This document shows positions 6,647 to 7,297 of a stretch of 7,297 nucleotides of DNA, piece after piece. The notes below the pieces were generated by a model. The model did no database searches. It worked only from the letters and a program-made list of their open reading frames with translations, and was not told the origin of the DNA. This stretch comes from Bacillota bacterium. Lineage in GTDB: Bacteria > Bacillota_E > Symbiobacteriia > Symbiobacteriales > Symbiobacteriaceae. Numbering within the stretch: position 1 is the stretch's first letter; each line of letters opens with the position of its first letter. The stretch spans positions 1 through 7,297 of the forward strand of contig QGVE01000132.1 in assembly GCA_003242675.1 (NCBI GenBank), given 5' to 3'. The translations under genes were made by a program, and so were the position numbers.

Positions 6647-6972
6647 TGGACGACCGGCAGAACCGGGAGGACAGGGTTGCCCGGAGCGTGGAGCGCGTGG
6701 AGCTGGCCGTCGCGCACCTGCTGCGCTTCGGCACCGCCGTTTCCGCCGCGCTGATCGCGGCCGGCCTGGCGATGATCCTTCTCCAAGTGCCTGTCGACAT
6801 CGGCCGGCAGCTGATCACGGCCGGGATCATCGCACTCATCTGCACGCCGCTCCTGCGCGTGGCGGCCGCCATGGTCATCTACCTGCGGCTGGGCGACGTG
6901 GTGTACGGGCTCATCTGCACGGCCGTGCTGCTGTTCGTCTTCGCCGGCATGCTGCTGGGTGAAGGCCATTAG
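6646..6972 (+). CDS. DUF1634 small membrane protein, TSUP partner
   Basis: A 108-residue integral membrane protein matching the DUF1634 family, which is repeatedly found next to TSUP permeases. A charged N-terminal segment (DDRQNREDRVARSVERVE) precedes three predicted membrane helices at about 25-48, 56-80 and 84-105. The central stretch LLRVAAAMVIYLRLGD between helices 2 and 3 is the most family-like part. The GTG start shares its first G with the TAG stop of the TSUP gene (TAGTG), and AGGGG (6631-6635) lies 10 bases upstream, pointing to translational coupling. The function is unknown; the fixed pairing suggests a subunit or modulator of the permease. Family assignment rests on length, helix layout and context. 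Confidence 0.85.
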   Translation: MDDRQNREDRVARSVERVELAVAHLLRFGTAVSAALIAAGLAMILLQVPVDIGRQLITAGIIALICTPLLRVAAAMVIYLRLGDVVYGLICTAVLLFVFAGMLLGEGH

Positions 6973-6988
6973 TTCCCCGCCAACGGCA

Positions 6989-7028
6989 AGGCCCACCGGC
7001 CGAACAGCCGGTGGGCTTCGCTTATTCG
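6989..7028 (+). terminator. Terminator after the TSUP-DUF1634 operon, possibly bidirectional
   Basis: A perfect 10-bp stem (6991-7000 with 7007-7016) and a 6-base loop begin 18 bases after the DUF1634 stop. On the plus strand TTCGCTTATTCG follows, which is T-rich for this genome. The convergent minus-strand gene ends on the other side, so the hairpin may serve both, though the minus-strand flank has no T-run. Confidence 0.75.
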
Positions 7029-7082
7029 TCCGCTCTGCCTTCGGTGACCGCAGGCTTGGGCGCGCCCTCTGCCCCCGGGGGC

Positions 7083-7297
7083 TCATCGGCCCGGAGCGGG
7101 AGCTGGTTCCGTCGGTGCGGGGGCATCCGAGGGCCCAGCGTCCTCCGCGGGAACGCCGTCGCCGGCGCCGGAGCCGTCCTTCGCCGGGGAACCGGCGTCC
7201 GCACCGGGGGACGCCCCGGCAGGCGGCGCATCGTCCGGGGTGGGCACCCCGGTAGGAGGGGCGTCGCCCGGGACGGGCACACCGGCCGGCGGCGGGT
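7083..7297 (-). CDS. Partial CDS, 3' end: Pro/Ala/Gly/Asp-rich tail of unknown protein
   Basis: The last 70 codons before the TGA at 7083 of a gene that continues past the right edge. I do not recognise the protein; only a low-complexity tail rich in Pro, Ala, Gly and Asp is visible. Codon third positions are mostly G or C in this frame, while the next frame is Arg/Pro-rich, which supports this frame. Three degenerate 11-residue repeats occupy 7194-7292. Such acidic Pro/Ala tails are usual as flexible linkers or ends of envelope and secreted proteins, but the location of this one is unknown. The stop lies 67 bases before the terminator hairpin, whereas another minus frame stays open from here to a TAA at 7022-7024, 5 bases before the hairpin. 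A frameshift near the end is therefore possible. Confidence 0.6.
   Translation of the reverse strand, partial: PPPAGVPVPGDAPPTGVPTPDDAPPAGASPGADAGSPAKDGSGAGDGVPAEDAGPSDAPAPTEPAPAPGR
7194..7292 (-). repeat. Three tandem degenerate 11-residue (33-base) coding repeats
   Basis: On the minus strand, in the frame of the partial gene, consecutive 11-codon units read PPAGVPVPGDA, PPTGVPTPDDA and PPAGASPGADA. The first two agree at 8 of 11 residues; the third is more diverged. Many matching residues use different third bases (for example CCG versus CCT for Pro), so the repeat is clearer in protein than in DNA and looks old or selected at the protein level. Confidence 0.6.

Noticed and set aside
5770..6972. 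400-codon plus-strand frame spanning the TSUP gene and DUF1634
   Set aside because: Only its last 108 codons (DUF1634) look like protein. The earlier part is an Arg-rich out-of-frame reading of the TSUP gene, so it is not a fusion protein.
2279..7062. Several GGCGCGCC palindromes (for example 2279-2286, 2864-2871, 3979-3986, 5335-5342, 7055-7062)
   Set aside because: They occur both in genes and between them without regular spacing or strand pattern. A GC-only 8-mer is expected more than once by chance at this base composition.
1..7297. Mobile element, CRISPR array, tRNA/rRNA or defence system
   Set aside because: No transposase, integrase, regularly spaced direct repeats, RNA gene fold or defence domain was found. 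The genes are ordinary chromosomal families.

Overview
The window is GC-rich (about two thirds G+C by eye) with several GTG starts and strong AGGAGG-type ribosome binding sites. It also carries an A-type Fe-S carrier, a LytS/LytT-type two-component pair and a Vpr-like secreted subtilase. Together these suggest a high-GC member of the Bacillota, possibly Symbiobacterium or a relative; that is inference from style and gene content, not a database match.

Layout. Positions 64-5519 hold four genes on the minus strand. Read in the direction of transcription these are a secreted S8 protease (5519->2931), an IscA/HesB-type Fe-S carrier (2726->2352), a LytS-like sensor histidine kinase (2237->933) and a LytTR response regulator (837->64). 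A GC-rich hairpin follows the protease gene, the carrier gene and the regulator gene, so this looks like separate transcription units: protease alone, carrier alone, and kinase plus regulator. A good extended -10 promoter lies before the carrier gene, and a second candidate promoter lies in the 95-base gap between kinase and regulator.

A 287-base divergent spacer (5520-5806) separates the protease gene from a plus-strand pair: a TauE/SafE (TSUP) permease (5807-6646) and a small DUF1634 membrane protein (6646-6972) that overlaps it by one base. A clear hairpin terminator follows. At the right edge is the 3' end of another minus-strand gene, encoding a Pro/Ala/Gly/Asp-rich tail with three degenerate 11-residue repeats. 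Its reading frame may be broken about 20 codons before the natural end.

How the genes relate. The kinase and regulator form one signalling pair, and the TSUP and DUF1634 proteins very likely work together in the membrane as an anion (sulfite or organosulfonate type) transport unit. The protease and Fe-S carrier appear to be independent neighbours. I see no mobile element, CRISPR array, RNA gene or phage feature. The region reads as ordinary chromosome; the most unusual points are the shortened sensor part of the kinase, the internal promoter, the protease leader structure and the repeat-bearing, possibly frameshifted tail gene.
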